Source of the DNA: Ceratotherium simum simum
Taxonomy: Eukaryota; Chordata; Mammalia; Perissodactyla; Rhinocerotidae
NCBI RefSeq assembly: GCF_000283155.1
Contig: NW_004454171.1
Location: forward strand, 15,553,707 to 15,617,706
Reading direction: 5' to 3'
Length of the DNA: 64,000 nt
Shown: piece after piece, positions 1 to 12,732 of the stretch
How the letters are laid out: each line of letters opens with the position of its first letter
Numbering within the stretch: position 1 is the stretch's first letter
Notes under the pieces: generated by a model
Seen by the model: the letters and a program-made list of their open reading frames with translations, nothing else
Told to the model about the DNA's origin: nothing
Database searches by the model: none
Position numbers and translations under genes: made by a program

Positions 1-599
1 TTTCTCAACGTAGTGGGCACTGATCAACTACTCTCTGACCTATTGTGTTAAAGAAAAATATCCAATACATGGGAATAAAACACAAAAGAGGACTGTATGT
101 CCTTTCAGTATCATAGTGGGGCATTAACAGGCCCATCCAAAGATTATTTGATTTTCTAGGATAATGTACCATTTTCGGCTTTGCTATTTACTATTAAGGG
201 ATAAGACTGCAGGAAATTACATGGTAACTTGTAGACTTGTGACCACTAGAGATAGAGATAATTTCTGTCAAAAAAAATAGCTCCATAGGTTAGAGTTCTT
301 TTCTTATAGGACATTAACCAGATTTGTCTCTAACTTTAAAACGAAAAAAAAAGACTCTATTCAGTTCCTCAAATGCTGTTTGAATCCATTTTAAGATCTT
401 GCCAAGTTGCTCATTTATTAACTGGTTAAATAATTCTGACATTTATTCCTTCTATATTTCCATGCAAGTTGAGTTTTTAACTTTTGAAAATTATACTGTG
501 ATGACTGTAACTATCTTTGTTGCTCATTTTAGTCTGGGTTTCCACACTGTTGCTGGAGTGATATATCTAAGAAGCAAATCTCATCATGATGGCTGTTCC
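1..599. other. Unclassified AT-rich sequence, no gene seen
   Basis: No splice-flanked open frame and no repeat I can name. It lies 3' of the coding exons in gene direction and is probably intron or flank of the minus-strand MAM-domain gene. Confidence 0.4.
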
Positions 600-1605
600 T
601 TAAGACACTCCCATGGTCTTCTGTAGTCCTTATGATTATATGACTTACAATTTGGCTTCTGTCCGTCTTTTCTTTGTCTTATATACTTTTGTATTATTGT
701 ATTAGCTAGAATTTCCAGCACAATGTTGAAAGGGAGTAGTGAGAGAGGAGATCCTTGCCTTGTTCTTGATCTTAGCAGGAAAGCTTCTATTTTCTCATCC
801 TTAATTATGATATTAGCTGTAGGTTTTTTGTAGATGTTTTTTATCAAGCTGAGGAAGTTCCCTTCTATTCCTAGTTTTGAGAGCTCTTATCACAAATGGG
901 TGTAGGATTCTGTCAAATGTTTTTTCTGCATCTATTGATATGATCATGTGACTTTTCTTTTTAGCTTGTCGATGTGATGGATTATATTAATTGATTTTTG
1001 AATGTTGAACCAGTCTTGCATACCTGGGATAAATTCTACTTGGTCGTGGTGCATAATTCTCTTTATATATCATTGGATTCTAATATTTGCTAATATTTTG
1101 TTGAGGACTTTTACATTTATGTTCATGAGAGACATTGGTCTTTAGTTGTCTTTTCTTTGTAATGTCTTTGTGTTGTAATGTTCTTTTCCTGTAATGTCTT
1201 TGTGTTGTGTTGATATTAGGGCAATGCTGGCCTCACAGAATGAGTGGGGAAGTATTCCCTCTACTTCTGTATTCTGGAAGAGATTGCAAAGAATTGGTAT
1301 AATTTCTTCCTTAAATGTTTGGTAGAATTCACCAGTGAAGCCCTCTGGTCCTGGTGCTTTCTGTTTTGGAAAGTTATTAATTATTGATTCAATTTATTTA
1401 ATATATAAGCCTATTCAGATTGTCTATTTCTTCCTGTGTGAGTTTTGGAAGATTGTGTCTTTCAAGGAATTAGTCCATTTCCTCTAAGTTATCAAATTTG
1501 TGGGAATAGAGTTGTTCATAATATTCCTTTATTATCCTTTTCATGTCCATGGGATCTGTAGTGATGTCCCCTCTTTCATTTCTGATAATAGTAATTGCTA
1601 CCAAA
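600..1605 (-). mobile_element. L1 (LINE-1) ORF2 fragment, antisense
   Basis: The minus strand reads as the reverse-transcriptase part of L1 ORF2. An open stretch at 584-847 includes [20 protein letters not shown], the usual L1 polymerase motif. The plus strand from 840 to 1590 then follows the familiar antisense L1 order (GAGGAAGTTCCCTTCTATTC, TTGATATGATCATGTGA, ATTCACCAGTGAAGCC). Frameshifts and stops break the frame, so this is a dead fragment. The 5' and 3' ends of the element are missing. Confidence 0.9.
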
Positions 1606-4289
1606 AGATTTAATAACATGTACTATGTCCTATAAACAAGTTTGTTTCTGAAAAGTGGTAAGAATCTATTATTGAGGAAATAGTATAAATTCTTTTCACT
1701 TTCGGAGAAACACTGAGTATCACTGAGTGGTAGAGGATGAAAATCTTCTACCTGATGGAATTTTATCATACAAGCCTCTAGATTGTTAGACATTCAAGTG
1801 AACCAGAGGCTCCTCCTCCCTGAACCTTCTGGTCAATTGAGATTGAGGGTTCCCTGAATTTATAATAACTCCCAGAGCAGACCAGAAAAGTTTATGGAAA
1901 GCACAAAGTACGTAAAAAGAGCAAAACCAGCATTAAGACCTTTATCTGAATTAAACAGCAGATGAAAATCCCAAGTTATTACTTCCTCAGTCTTATGTTA
2001 AACTCAAACATGACAAATGAAACTTTCTTACAAAAATCAGAGAGTTGTTAAAATTAAGAGACATAAATAAGAAAATATATCATCTAGGTTGTGATCATAT
2101 AAACCTTAGCAGACAAGCCGGGAATAAAACCACTCAGCTATTCTGACTTTATGCCAACACATCTTTTATACTCTCTACCTTTCTCTTTTCCTGTGTCTCT
2201 CTCTCTCTCAAACAGAGAGACACACACAAATTTCAATCTGTCAAATAATATCTGATGTCCTATATCACACTATTGTACAAGTCTATAAGGCCTATTTTGA
2301 ACATCAAACTTTACTTTCATCTATTTTTACAGATACTTAGGAAAATATATAAAAACAATACATTGTGAAAACTATCTTCATTTATTTGGATTTTTTTTTA
2401 ACGTAGTAAGATCTAAGCCTCAACTATTTTCCTTAATTGTTAAAATCAGGGAGCATTTAAAAGAATAGATGCATTCTTGACATTAAGGGCAGTATTTTTA
2501 AGTTCAATCATCTATAAGCTATTTCTCAAAAAGTACACACACTTGAATATATACACGTACAAGATTTCTAGTATTTGTGATAATGTTTTAATAGATACCA
2601 GAAAATTCAGTTTAAAACCTCACTCAACTGAAAACATATGTTTTCCCCTGAACTCTTGCATTGCTTTTTGTTCCATAACATTAACAATAACCCTATTTTT
2701 AAGTGAGGTAACAATGAAAATTATAGAAAACAAAATACACTATGTATCTATAAGGAAAGCTACTTGGAGATAAAACATTTGGCTAACATGCCTGCAAGAG
2801 ATCTAGTAACTAATTGACTCCTGTGAAAAGAAATTTATTGCAAGAATTTGCTCAGCATTCTCTCCTTCAGACTAGGTGCATTCATCATCTCCTTGGGAAA
2901 TATGTAAATGATATTTACATATCTTCAATCTTTAATTTAATAGTATTAAAGTAACACAGTCATGGTATAATCTATATTGTATTGTTATAAATACTTTATT
3001 AAGATAAAATGGCTATGAATCCTAATATGTATCTGATATTATTTCTTTCATTAGCTCTGATTTCACATACATTAGTCCTTGAGATAAAAATGAAAGAGAT
3101 TTTATACAGGAAAATTTAAACCAGATAAGAAGTGAAGTTGGAGCCAATTCTTCTTTCCTTTGATCATGTTCTTTCTGTTCCCTTAATTTTTTTTTTTTTC
3201 AAATGGTTGACAGTGGTAAAACCACTGGATAATATCCAGCTTTGGTATTAGAAAACATTTTAGAAAATATGAAATTATAATATTACAATTTATATAATCA
3301 TATAATTTATGTAATATATAAGCTTAATTATTTACAACATAGTCATATATCCTATTTTGCCACTATACTATAAATTTACATGTGTATTTATTTCTGGGAA
3401 CTTAGTAAATAACAAAATCCCATTCATAGTGGACAGGAAAGAAAAAGAAAAAGCAGAAAACTTTTTCCCAAGTTACTAATAAGAGGGGAGCACCACTGTT
3501 GAAAATCTACATCTTTCATATAAAACTCATGTGATGAAGGTTCTCTTTCCAAGAAATATAATGTGAAAGGTCTTTTGAGGTTCATGTCCAAACTAATAGA
3601 TAATAATTTTATGAGTCATAGGAATAAATGTGTGGGAACAAAAAAATCATTTGTGCAGTGCCTGGAGATTAAGGCATAATGAGTTGTTAGGTTATAAGAA
3701 ATCTGGTACATTACATTGTACAATATTATATTTTAAGTAGCTGAAACTGTACAGGGCTTGGGCAATGAAAGACACAGAAGTAATAAGCCAAGCTGTTGCA
3801 AGGAAACTAGATATTTGGTGGCAGCTGGGTCAGAAATCAATGATATTGGACACTCATCATAGAGAATCTTTTCCAAAGAACTAGAGGATTCACAAACCAA
3901 GAAACTCACAAGATTCAAGGCAATATTCTTTCTCTCTAGGAATGACTGCTCTGTACTGACCATACATGTGTAGGTGTGTGTGAGACCATCCTTGCGGTGT
4001 TGTGCAAGGTGTCTTGGCAAGAGGGAATTGGCCTAGTGCTTGATGGGCAATTGACAGGAAAATACTACTGCTGTAGTAGAGTATATCCGTTGGTTGTAGA
4101 GAATAAATTTCTCCTATGTAAATTCAAGGTCAAAATTTGAAGTAATGTTACTGGTTATATATGATGATTAAAATAAAGCAAAACAAAACCCAACTATCGC
4201 ACGGCTTGCATTTAACTTTTCCATACTTTCTATCACATTCTGAAACCTCAAACAGTCCCACTGGGGTGGGGAAAGGATTCTTAACAACA
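1606..4289. other. Unclassified intron-like sequence, no gene seen
   Basis: About 2.7 kb of AT-rich DNA with a short CT/CA-rich patch near 2198-2230. The open frames at 2477-2773 and 3733-4020 have no recognisable domain, splice context or codon signal. Some of it may be repeat too diverged to name by eye. Confidence 0.4.
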
Positions 4290-5265
4290 TGAAGCCAAAC
4301 TATCATGATCTGTCTTTACCTCTTTTCTCTTAATCTAAACTTTCCCCATAAATGAACTTACTTTCTCACGCATGGTTTCAAGTACCATTGATATGGAGCT
4401 GACTCTAATTAAAATCTGTAGCCATCTTGTCTTTCCTGAGCTTTAGGCTCCCTATATCTAAGTGCTTAACATATTTCTCCACCCGAATGACCCTTAGATA
4501 TCTAAAATTCAACATGTCTAGAACTCCCCATGTCCCTCAGCAACCACTTATTAAATTCTACAAAGGGGCCCAAGAGAAATCATAGGTTCATTATGCTCAA
4601 TTCTCACTTGTCCATAGCCACCAATCTGTGTTATTTATACTTAACACTTCTCAAAAATATCCCTTCATCCTATCACACTACCTCAATTCAGACATCTATT
4701 ACCTTTCATCTGGAATACTTTACTAGCCTTTTCCTTTCCTTTAATTTATACATGTTGTTATCCCCTTATATTTTTCTAATTAACAAATAAATTATATCAC
4801 CCCCACCTTCCTAAAAAGTTTTATTGCACCCAAAGGTTTAAAAGCTCCATCGACCCCAAAGATGAATGTTCACACTCATTTACATGTCATTTAAGACCTG
4901 TTAACAACTGTATCCAAACTATCATTCCCAGGTCTCAGAGCAAACATGGGGGCACTTGCCATTACCCAAACACGTTCCCTTTCTGCATCCATATCTCTGA
5001 GCATTCCTTTCTTTCATTGTGGCATGACCTCCTTCACTTTTCTACTGCCCATTCTTCAAGTTTCAGTTCAGATATCACCTCTTCTGTGACACTTTACTAA
5101 CCGCTCAGAGAGAAGTACTTCTTCCTTCTCTGTAGTCCCATGGTATATTGACCACACAACTTCCGCTTCACTAAACGCATTGAATTTAAATTAATTATTT
5201 TAATTACCTTAGTCCCCAACACATTATATGTGCCAAAAATGCTTTGAATGAATAAACAAAGAAAT
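4290..5265 (+). mobile_element. L2 LINE fragment, sense
   Basis: The pyrimidine-rich plus strand follows the L2 3' region in order: ATATCTAAAATTCAACATGT, the GTTCAGATATCACCTCTTCTG stretch near 5067, and a run ending in GAATGAATAAAC near 5250. It is ancient and heavily diverged. The 86-residue open frame at 4530-4790 lies inside it and is not a gene. Confidence 0.7.
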
Positions 5266-5764
5266 GAAAGAGTGACTGAACAAACAGTGTTTCAGTGTTG
5301 AAGAGAGAAACAGGAGACCTAGATTTCAGTCATAGATTTACTGCTAACTAGATGTGCAATCTTGGAAAAGTCATTGAAATGCTGTAGGACTCAGTTTTAT
5401 TATCTCCGATATGCAAGACTTTTTAGGTTAGGTAATTTCTTAAGTCATTTGTGTCTCAATCAAAATATTATTTTATTCCATATCTTAAATCAGGAGATAA
5501 ATGATTCATCATAATCTCATGTCAGTATCTTTCTCTAAGCGTATGAGTGACTCACTCTTTTACTCTATATGAGTTTGAAACCTGTTGGACCAGAGAGAAA
5601 TGTAGTATGGTGGAAGAAAATGTTTAATTTTCATTAATCTAATGTATCTTATTTACTGGGATTCTATTTCATGTGACTACCCTAGTCTCATGATCAAAAT
5701 CAGGTTTATAACATGTTTTATTCATTTATTTATTTTTCTGTCATTTCCTACTTTTATTTTTATT
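5266..5764. other. Unclassified sequence, no gene seen
   Basis: No named repeat or exon recognised. It separates the L2 piece from an antisense L1 tail. Confidence 0.35.
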
Positions 5765-5895
5765 TTCTTTAATTGTGGTAACATTGCTTTATAACGTGTA
5801 TAAATTTCAGGTGTACGTCATTATATTTCTATTTCTGCACAGTTTAGATCATGTTCACCACCCAAATACTAATTACAATCCATATGTTTTAGATA
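5765..5895 (-). mobile_element. L1 3' end, antisense
   Basis: The plus strand shows a T-rich start, then TGGTAACATTGCTTTATAAC and CAGGTGTACGTCATTATATT. This is the reverse complement of the L1 3' tail also seen in sense near 13240-13310. Only the last 130 bases or so are present, a typical 5'-truncated insertion. Confidence 0.75.
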
Positions 5896-6270
5896 TTAGT
5901 TACATTTCTAGTCTTTTGGAAAAAGACTCATAGTTTTTCCTTTTTTCATTTCTTAATAAACGCTATTCTCCTTAGGCTGAGGAGTTAAGCTTTCAGAATG
6001 GTGTTATTTGTACATTCAATAAGAAGCCACATGAATTTAACTTCAACTCATAAGGATGTGTTTGGCACTTTTCTAGGCCTGGGGAGCTTCCTCAGAAGCT
6101 TGCTGTGGAATAGAGAAACAAGCAAATATGAATATTAAATAAAAATCTGATTATTAAAATGACAATTGTTTAGTGCTTGTTATATGCCAAGCAGAAGACA
6201 GACTAGAGAAATATGATATTGAAGAAAGAGGGGGAAAGTAAGAGGCTAAGACTGATTGGATCAAGGCAGG

Positions 6271-6811
6271 TATATTAGTCACAATTCTCCAGAGAACCAA
6301 TAGGATGGATGGATGGATCGATCGATCGATAGATAGACAGACAGGCTGAAGAGAAGATTTATTATAGGAACTGGCTTACTTGGTTATGGAGGCCAAGAAG
6401 TCTTACAGGCTGCCATCTGCAAGCCAGAGAACCAGGAAAGTCAGTGGTGTAATTGAGCTCAAGTCCAAAGGTCTGAGCACCTGGAGGCCAGGTGTAAGTC
6501 CTAGTCTGAGTGTGAAGGCTCAAGAACCAGGAGCACTCATGTCCCCGGGCAGGAGAAGATGGATGTCTCAGCTCAAGTAGAGAGAGAACGAATTCGCTCT
6601 TCATCTGCTTTTTTGTTCTATTTGGACCCTCAAAAGATTGGATGGTACCCACTCACATTGGGGAGGGCCATCTGCTTTACTAGGTTCACCCGTTCAAATG
6701 CAAATCTCTTCCAGAAACATCCTCACAGACACACCCAGAAATAATGTTTTACCAGCTATCTGGGCAGCTGTTAGCCAGGTCAAGTTGACACATAAAATTA
6801 ACTACCACATT
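6271..6811 (-). mobile_element. MLT2-type ERVL solo LTR, antisense
   Basis: The plus strand begins TATTAGTCACAATTCTCCAG and ends near CAAGTTGACACATAAAATTA. This is the reverse complement of an MLT2-class LTR, which starts TGTGGTTAATTTTATGTGTC. A small tetranucleotide tract (GATG, GATC, GATA units) sits at 6304-6345. There is no internal retroviral sequence on either side, so it is a solo LTR. The open frames at 6362-6652 (minus) and 6380-6823 (plus) are products of the LTR sequence. Confidence 0.75.
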
Positions 6812-6814
6812 AAG

Positions 6815-7075
6815 GTGTGGTAGAATGGTCAAGACAAAGAGCCCTGGAATAGGAACACCTGGGTTTGGAAATCAACCTGACTAGCTGCATAATTAAGACA
6901 AAGTTACTTAACTTTCTTAATTTTCAGTTTCCTCATCAGACAATTGGGATTAATGATAAATCCTACCTTAGAAAGATCTTGCAATGATTAAAGAAGGTTA
7001 TACAATTATGCATGTAAAAGCTTAGCACAGTACCTAGCACACTATAAGTACTTAAAATTGCCTTTCTAGTTATTT
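6815..7075 (+). mobile_element. MIR SINE, sense
   Basis: It follows the MIR consensus: a TGGTAGAATGGTCAAGA head, a TTACTTAACTTTCTTAATTT core with TTTCCTCATC, and a tail of AGCACAGTACCTAGCACACT followed by AAGTACTTAAAAT. An ancient tRNA-derived SINE shared by mammals. Confidence 0.8.
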
Positions 7076-7890
7076 ATATTATTGCTATTGACACTGAAAG
7101 AGCACAAATTCTAACGCCCTTGAAATAACAGAAGAAAAAATGCATAAAAATAGAAGGATCACTCTCTATAAGTAGAAAAAGACAATAAAGATACCATCAT
7201 CAGAATATATTTTGAAGAATCCTTGAAAGATCAAAAACAGGATCTGATGAATAAAGAATCAAACTGAACAAAGAAAATAACTTATGTAGAAAATATCTGG
7301 TGTAGAAATAGGGTGACAGAATAAAATAAGTCGACTGTTCTTAGCTGTGTTCTTATTTTTGAGATCGAGAATCCCTGTCTGCATACCTGTGGTTGCAGAT
7401 GCTGCAGGTGTAGCTCTCCAGTGATTGTAAGGATGTGTAAGATGTACTGTCTGAGTGATGTGCTGATATTTTACAGAAGTGACATAGGTCTGAAACCCAC
7501 AAGTGGGACTTTTATTTCCAGGAAATTATATAGACTTCAGATTCTGAAAACCTACTGCTATACAGCATCTAAAAGTGATTATTAAATATGAAGTTTAAAA
7601 TTAAGTAAATTAAAAACATGCACACACACAGACCCATTTTTACAATGAGATGAGCCTTTAAGCATGTAAATGGAACCCACTGAGGTCAGGAAAAGAACAG
7701 GAAGAAAATCCAGCAGTGAGGCTGCTAAATACACGGAGGAAATATAGAGAACCATGTGGACTACAGCAGTGTTTCCCAAACTTTCCTCCTCATGTCACAT
7801 GCAAAAATTAATGTTATTTGTTTGCTGTGATAAATAGTTGAGGCTGCTTAATGTTGGAAGCAACCAGCCTGGATGCTGTGGCTCTCCCAG
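7076..7890. other. Unclassified sequence, no gene seen
   Basis: No exon or certain repeat recognised. GCAGTGTTTCCCAAACTTTC near 7766 resembles the end of a hAT-type element but is too short to name. The last five bases, CCCAG, are the left target duplication of the LTR that follows. Confidence 0.35.
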
Positions 7891-8273
7891 TGCAATGGAC
7901 TGGAATGTTTGTGTTCCCCCAAAATTCATATGTTGAAGCCCTAATTCCAATGTGATGGTATTTGTGGGTGGGCCTTTGGGAAGTTATTAGGTCATGTAGG
8001 TAGAGCCCTCATGAATAAGATTAGGGCCCTAAAAGAAGGGGCCAGAGTGCCAGCTAGTTCTCTTTCAGTCATGTGAGGACACGGCAAGATGATGGCTTTC
8101 TGTAAACCAGGAAGAGGGCTCTCACCAGAATTCAACCATGCTGGCACCCTGATCTGGGACTTCTAACCTCCAGAAATATGAGAAATAAATGTTTGTTTTT
8201 ATATGAAAATAAATTTTGTGTAAGCCAACCAGTTTATGGTATTTTGTTATAGCAGCCAGAGTTGACTAAGACA
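7891..8273 (+). mobile_element. MST-type (MaLR) solo LTR with 5-bp target duplication
   Basis: A 383-bp LTR running TG..CA: TGCAATGGACTGGAATGTTT at the start and GTTGACTAAGACA at the end. It contains AAAATTCATATGTTGAAGCC, CATGTGAGGACACGGCAAGA and GAGAAATAAATG, all characteristic of MST/THE1 LTRs. CCCAG at 7886-7890 is repeated at 8274-8278, the expected 5-bp duplication. No internal region remains, so the element was reduced by LTR-LTR recombination. It carries no coding sequence. Confidence 0.9.
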
Positions 8274-8278
8274 CCCAG

Positions 8279-8735
8279 TCTCATTCTGGCTAACCTGATG
8301 GTTGAGGGGATCAATGGCTCAGCATGCTCTAACCTAATCAGAATGCACCCATGTACCATGAAGGACCAGTTGGGAAGCTTCAGCCTACAGCTTTGTAGTG
8401 AAGGAGACTAGAGTCAAACTTGGACCTTTGTAGCTGCAGGGAGCTATAAAAGAGACAAAAGCACATAAAGTTGGGGCCATGAAGAGCTCTACCCCAAAAG
8501 AATATACAAATTGTTTTTAAAAAGTAGGAAATCATTATGTTTTTTGGACTTTGATCCAGATGGAAGTAAAAGTAAAATTCCTTGAAAATTAATTGATATT
8601 AGCTATGCCTTATATAGGTATTTTTGACTGCCTATACTATTTGGCCAGTCCTTCAGAACAATAAGCTGAGAACCATATTTGAAACCACACCTGTCCCTGT
8701 GCTAACCCCAGGTGCCCGGCTGAAGTCAAATCATA
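8279..8735. other. Unclassified sequence, no gene seen
   Basis: No splice-flanked frame and no repeat that I can name with confidence. Confidence 0.35.
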
Positions 8736-10499
8736 TCTCCTTGGAGAAACACACACTAAACTTAAGTCTCAAAGAAATCACACAAGTGACATTCTAACAA
8801 ATATTAGTCTACAATCAAAATTCACAAAACATTTCATAAGCCAGTGTGAGCAGAAACAATCACCAACCATCTGAAATAGGTTCACAAAGACTCCAAAATA
8901 AATGTTACTAAAAACAGAATACGAGAGAAATGTATTTAATATATTTAAAAATAAAAGAGGAGATAGGAAACATGACTATCCAAAATGCCCAGGTAGTTGT
9001 TTAGATAAAATTTATAAAATCTAAATTTAAAATTCAGTAGAAAGACTAAATAGAAGATTAGACAGAGATAAAATAAAAATTAGAGATAGGAATATAAATC
9101 TGAAGAAATTATCTAGAATGAAGCAAGAGACAAGAAAGTGGAAATAAGAAACACAGTTTAACAGATAGGAATGTTAGAGTGAGAAAGCCTGGCAACGTCT
9201 AATCAAAATTCCAGAAGGAAAGGTGAACTAAATAAAAACAAATAAAAAGACATTTAGTGTTAAACACATCCTCATAAAACTGTAGCACACCCAAAGAGAA
9301 GATCTTAAAACAACTGAGAGAAAATATGTATTACTTACTTAGTAATAATAATAATGAACACTCAACAGCAACAACAGAATCTTGAAAAGAGTGAAATAAC
9401 ATCTTCAAACACTGAGAGAAAATAATCGTCACTCTAGAATTGCATGCCCATTAAACTGCCTTCGAGAATGAGGGCTTTTTAAAGACATTCTTCAGTAAAT
9501 AAAAATTGTAAGTTTATTACCAAAACACCCCTAGTTAAAGAATTGCTAAAAAATATTTTCAGGAAGAAGTCAAATGATTCTAGAAGGAAACTCTGAGAAG
9601 ATGGAAGAAATGTAGAGTAAAGAAAATGGTACAGTGAGGGTAAATATTAGAAAACAGTGACAACAGTAATGTCAAATTTTGATGTAAACATATCAAAATA
9701 GAAATAAAGCACTTGAAAACAACTACCTGTGAGTAGATAGAAAGAAAACTGGCGTTAAGCATTTTAAGTTTTATGTAATATTCTGAAGGATGAGAGAGAT
9801 ATCAAATTGTTTTAAACCTTATTATATTATGTATGCACATTAAAATTCTAGGATAAAGTCTAAATAAAAATGTATATTTTCCAAAAAAGGGAGGGATAAA
9901 AAGTAGTGTAAAGTAAAACTTAAATCGTTTTTTAAAAAAATAAAAATCTAAGCAATAAGCAAAACAAAACAATTCCTATACCTCCCATAGGTACGGGAAA
10001 TGTTTGAATTCCATCCCATCAGAGTAGAGAAAATAAGTAGACCTCTAGGGAAGAAATACTTCCAAGGATAAAGAGAGCATTTTACAATGACAAAGGGTCA
10101 TTTAATCAAGAAAACCTAACAATCCTAAGTGTATATGCACCTAATTACATAAAACAAAAAACTAACAGAACCAAAAGGAGAAACAGACACATTTACAATT
10201 TTAGTTGGGAATGCTACCACCTCTCTTCCAGTATTGACAGAACAAGTTTAAGGATATAGAAGACTTGAACTCATTATCAAGTAAATTGACTTAGTTAACA
10301 TTCATAGAACACTACACCACAGGAGAAGAATACACATTTTTTTCAAGGGCATACTGCACTGTCACCAAGATGGACCATATCCAGGGCCATAAAAAATTTA
10401 AAGGAATGAAATCACACAGAGTATGTTCTCTTAAATAAATTCGAAGGAATGAAATGCAGAGTATGTTCCCTTAGAACAACAGAATTAAATTAGAAATCA

Positions 10500-10746
10500 G
10501 GGGGCCAGCACAGTGGATTGGTTAAGTGTGCATGCTCCGCTGCGGCAGCCCGGGGTTCGCAGGTTCGGATCCCGGGCGTGCACTGATGCACCACTTGTCA
10601 ACCCATGCTGTAGCAGCGTCCCATATAAAGTAGAGGAAGATGGGCATGGATGTTAGCCTAGGGCCAGTCTTTCTCAGCAAAAAGAGGAGGATTGGCGACA
10701 GATGTTAGCTCAGGGCTGATCTTTCTCACAAAAGAAAAAAAAAAAA
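10500..10746 (+). mobile_element. ERE SINE, sense, in L1
   Basis: A tRNA-derived equine SINE with a GGGGCCAGCACAGTGGATTG head, a B box in AGGTTCGGATCCCGGG, CCATATAAAGTAGAGGAAGA, and an A-rich tail. AGAAATCA at 10492-10499 is repeated at 10747-10754 as the target duplication. The interrupted L1 resumes directly afterwards. Confidence 0.95.
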
Positions 10747-11008
10747 AGAAATCAATAACAGATATCTGGAAAATCCAGCAAATATTTGAAATCAAACAAC
10801 ATACTTGTAAATAAGCCATGGATCAAGGAAGAAACACACAGATAATTAGAATATATTTTGAACTGAATGAAAATGAATACAGCATATCAAAATTGATAGG
10901 ATACAGCTAAGAAGCAGTGCAGGTAAATATACAGCTTTAAATGTTTATATTAGAAAAATTTAAAAGGTCTAAAATCAATTGTCTAACTTTCTACCTTAAG
11001 AAGCTACA

Positions 11009-11259
11009 TGGGGCCGGCCCCGTGGCACAAGCGGTTAAGTGCGCGCTCTGCTTTGGCGGCCCGGGGTTCGCAGGTTCGGAGCCCGGGCGCACACTGACGC
11101 ACCGCTTGGCAAGCCATGCTGTGGCGGCGTCCCATATAAAGTGGAGGAAGATGGACACAGATGTTAGCCCAGGGCCAGTCTTCCTCAGCAAAAAAGAGGA
11201 GGATTGGCAGATGTTAGCTCAGGGCCGATCTTCCTCACCAAAAAAAAAGCAGCAGCAGC
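11009..11259 (+). mobile_element. ERE SINE, sense, in L1
   Basis: Head GGGGCCGGCCCCGTGGCACA, B box GGTTCGGAGCCCGGG, and the CCATATAAAGTGGAGGAAG body. The tail is an A run followed by a small CAG repeat. AGCTACA at 11002-11008 and 11260-11266 is the likely target duplication. The long plus-strand open frame over 10941-11285 comes from this SINE and is not a gene. Confidence 0.93.
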
Positions 11260-12115
11260 AGCTACAAAAAGAAAAGCAAATTTAACCTGAAGGAAGTAAG
11301 AGGAAGGAAATAATAAAACTAAGAGGAAATATCAGTGAAAGACAAAACAAACAACAGTGAAAAAGATCAGTGAAACTAAAAGCCATTTCTCTGTTAAATA
11401 TCAGTAAATTGATAAAACTCCATTTACACTGATTAAAAAAATAAAAAGACAGATTACTAATATAAGAAATGAAAAAAGAGATACATTGCATGTTTTATAG
11501 ACATTGAAAGGATAATAAAGGATTATATGAACATGTTTATAACAATAAATTTGACAATTTCGGTGAAATAAATTCCTTCAAACAAATTACCAAGTCTAAC
11601 TCAAGAAGTAACAGAAGAGATGAATAGTCTACAATCTGTTAAATAAATAGAATCCATAATTAACAACCTTCCCACCCTCCCACAAAGAAGACTCTAGGAC
11701 AAAATTTAGCTGGTGAATTCTACCACACTTTTAAGGAAGAAAGAATACCCATCCAAGACACAACACTCTTCCCTCAGAGAGGGAGCACTTCTACATGCAT
11801 TTTATGAAGTCCATACTACTCTAATACCAAAAGCAGAAAAAGACATGACAAGAAAAGAAAACAATAGCTCAATATTGCTCATGAACATAGGAATATTTTA
11901 AATAAATTAGCAAATAAAATCCAGTGATATAAAGAAGATACAATACTTAATGAAAATGTTTATGTCAGGATGCAAGGAACTTGTTTGACTATCAGTTAAT
12001 ACAAATAACCATATAAACAAAGGGGAAAAAACACCAAGTCTTCTCAATAGATGCAGGGAAAAAATTGACCATGTCAAATATCTGGCACATAGAAGAGCTA
12101 AACTGTACATCTTCT

Positions 12116-12427
12116 TTTTTGTTTTTGTTTTTTTGTGTGAGGAAGATCAGCCCTGAGCTAACATCCATGCTAATTCTCCTCTTTTTTGTTTTTTTGCTGA
12201 GGAAGACCGGCTCTCAGCTAACACCTATTGCCAATCCTCCTCCTTTTTTTTTTTCCCAAAGCCCCAGTAGATAGTTGTATGTCATAGTTGCACACCCTTC
12301 TAGTTGCTGTATGTGGGACACGGCCTGAGCATGGCCAGAGAAGCAGTGCGTCAGTGCGCGCCCGGGATCCGAACCAGGGCCGCCAGCAGCGGAGCGTGCA
12401 CTTAACCGCTAAGCCACGGGGCCAGCC
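12116..12427 (-). mobile_element. ERE SINE (long subtype), antisense, with 18-bp duplication
   Basis: The plus strand reads T-rich tail, GAGGAAGATCAGCCCTGAGC, the CCAGTAGATAGTTGTATGTC block, then CCACGGGGCCAGCCC. It belongs to the longer subtype that has the GTAGATAGTTGTATG block in place of CTTTATATGGGAC. CTAAACTGTACATCTTCT at 12098-12115 is repeated exactly at 12428-12445, so the insertion is recent and precise. Confidence 0.97.
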
Positions 12428-12445
12428 CTAAACTGTACATCTTCT

Positions 12446-12732
12446 GATGACAGGCTTTGTGTTCTTTCAACTCCGCCAGAACACCATGGGCTCTCATTTT
12501 TTTCATCCCTTTGCCTGTGCAAATCAGTACTCTTTTCCATGGCACTATAGATATACTGATACAAAGCATCTGCTGATAAAGTGGTATAAAGGAAGTCTAG
12601 AAAACACATTCGGTCAAGCAAATCCACTTTTACCAGTGGATTCCATTTCATCCTCACCATCATTGTAATTATCATCATAAAGTGTATCTGATAAATTATA
12701 ATGGAGAAATCTTTTATCTTTGATGAGGCTTT
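12446..12732 (-). other. Unidentified segment with open frame, possible pseudogene fragment
   Basis: This piece lies between L1 ORF2 sequence and an L1 3' end and does not read as L1. With the ERE at 12116-12427 removed, a minus-strand frame stays open from about 12759 across the insertion site into 12065-12097. The text around the join reads SLSSEDVQFSSSMCQIFDM. I do not recognise the protein. It may be a scrap of a processed gene copy, or a chance open frame. Confidence 0.3.

Larger units (their letters stand above)
8736..12062 (+). mobile_element. Ancient L1 (L1M-type), sense, interrupted by EREs
   Basis: From about 9230 the plus strand reads as L1: ORF1-side sequence (TCTAGAATTGCATGCCCATT near 9434), then the start of ORF2 near 10185-10440 (AACATTCATAGAACACTACA; ATACACATTTTTTTCAAGGG; AAGATGGACCATATCCAGGG), then ORF2 up to CAATAGATGCAGGGAAAAAA near 12060. 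Many stops and frameshifts are present. Two sense EREs lie within it and a third follows its broken end. The 5' limit near 8736 is soft. Confidence 0.75.

Noticed and set aside
584..847. 87-codon reverse-transcriptase-like frame as a gene
   Set aside because: It is a fragment of antisense L1 ORF2 with frame breaks on both sides.
10500..11259. ERE heads considered as tRNA genes because of A and B box-like motifs
   Set aside because: They lack a foldable cloverleaf and continue into the SINE body and A tail.
10941..11285. 114-codon plus frame and similar frames at 23277, 33534, 38376, 40216, 52664 and 61616
   Set aside because: All run through ERE SINE copies and repeat the same peptide text in different frames, so they are repeat artefacts.
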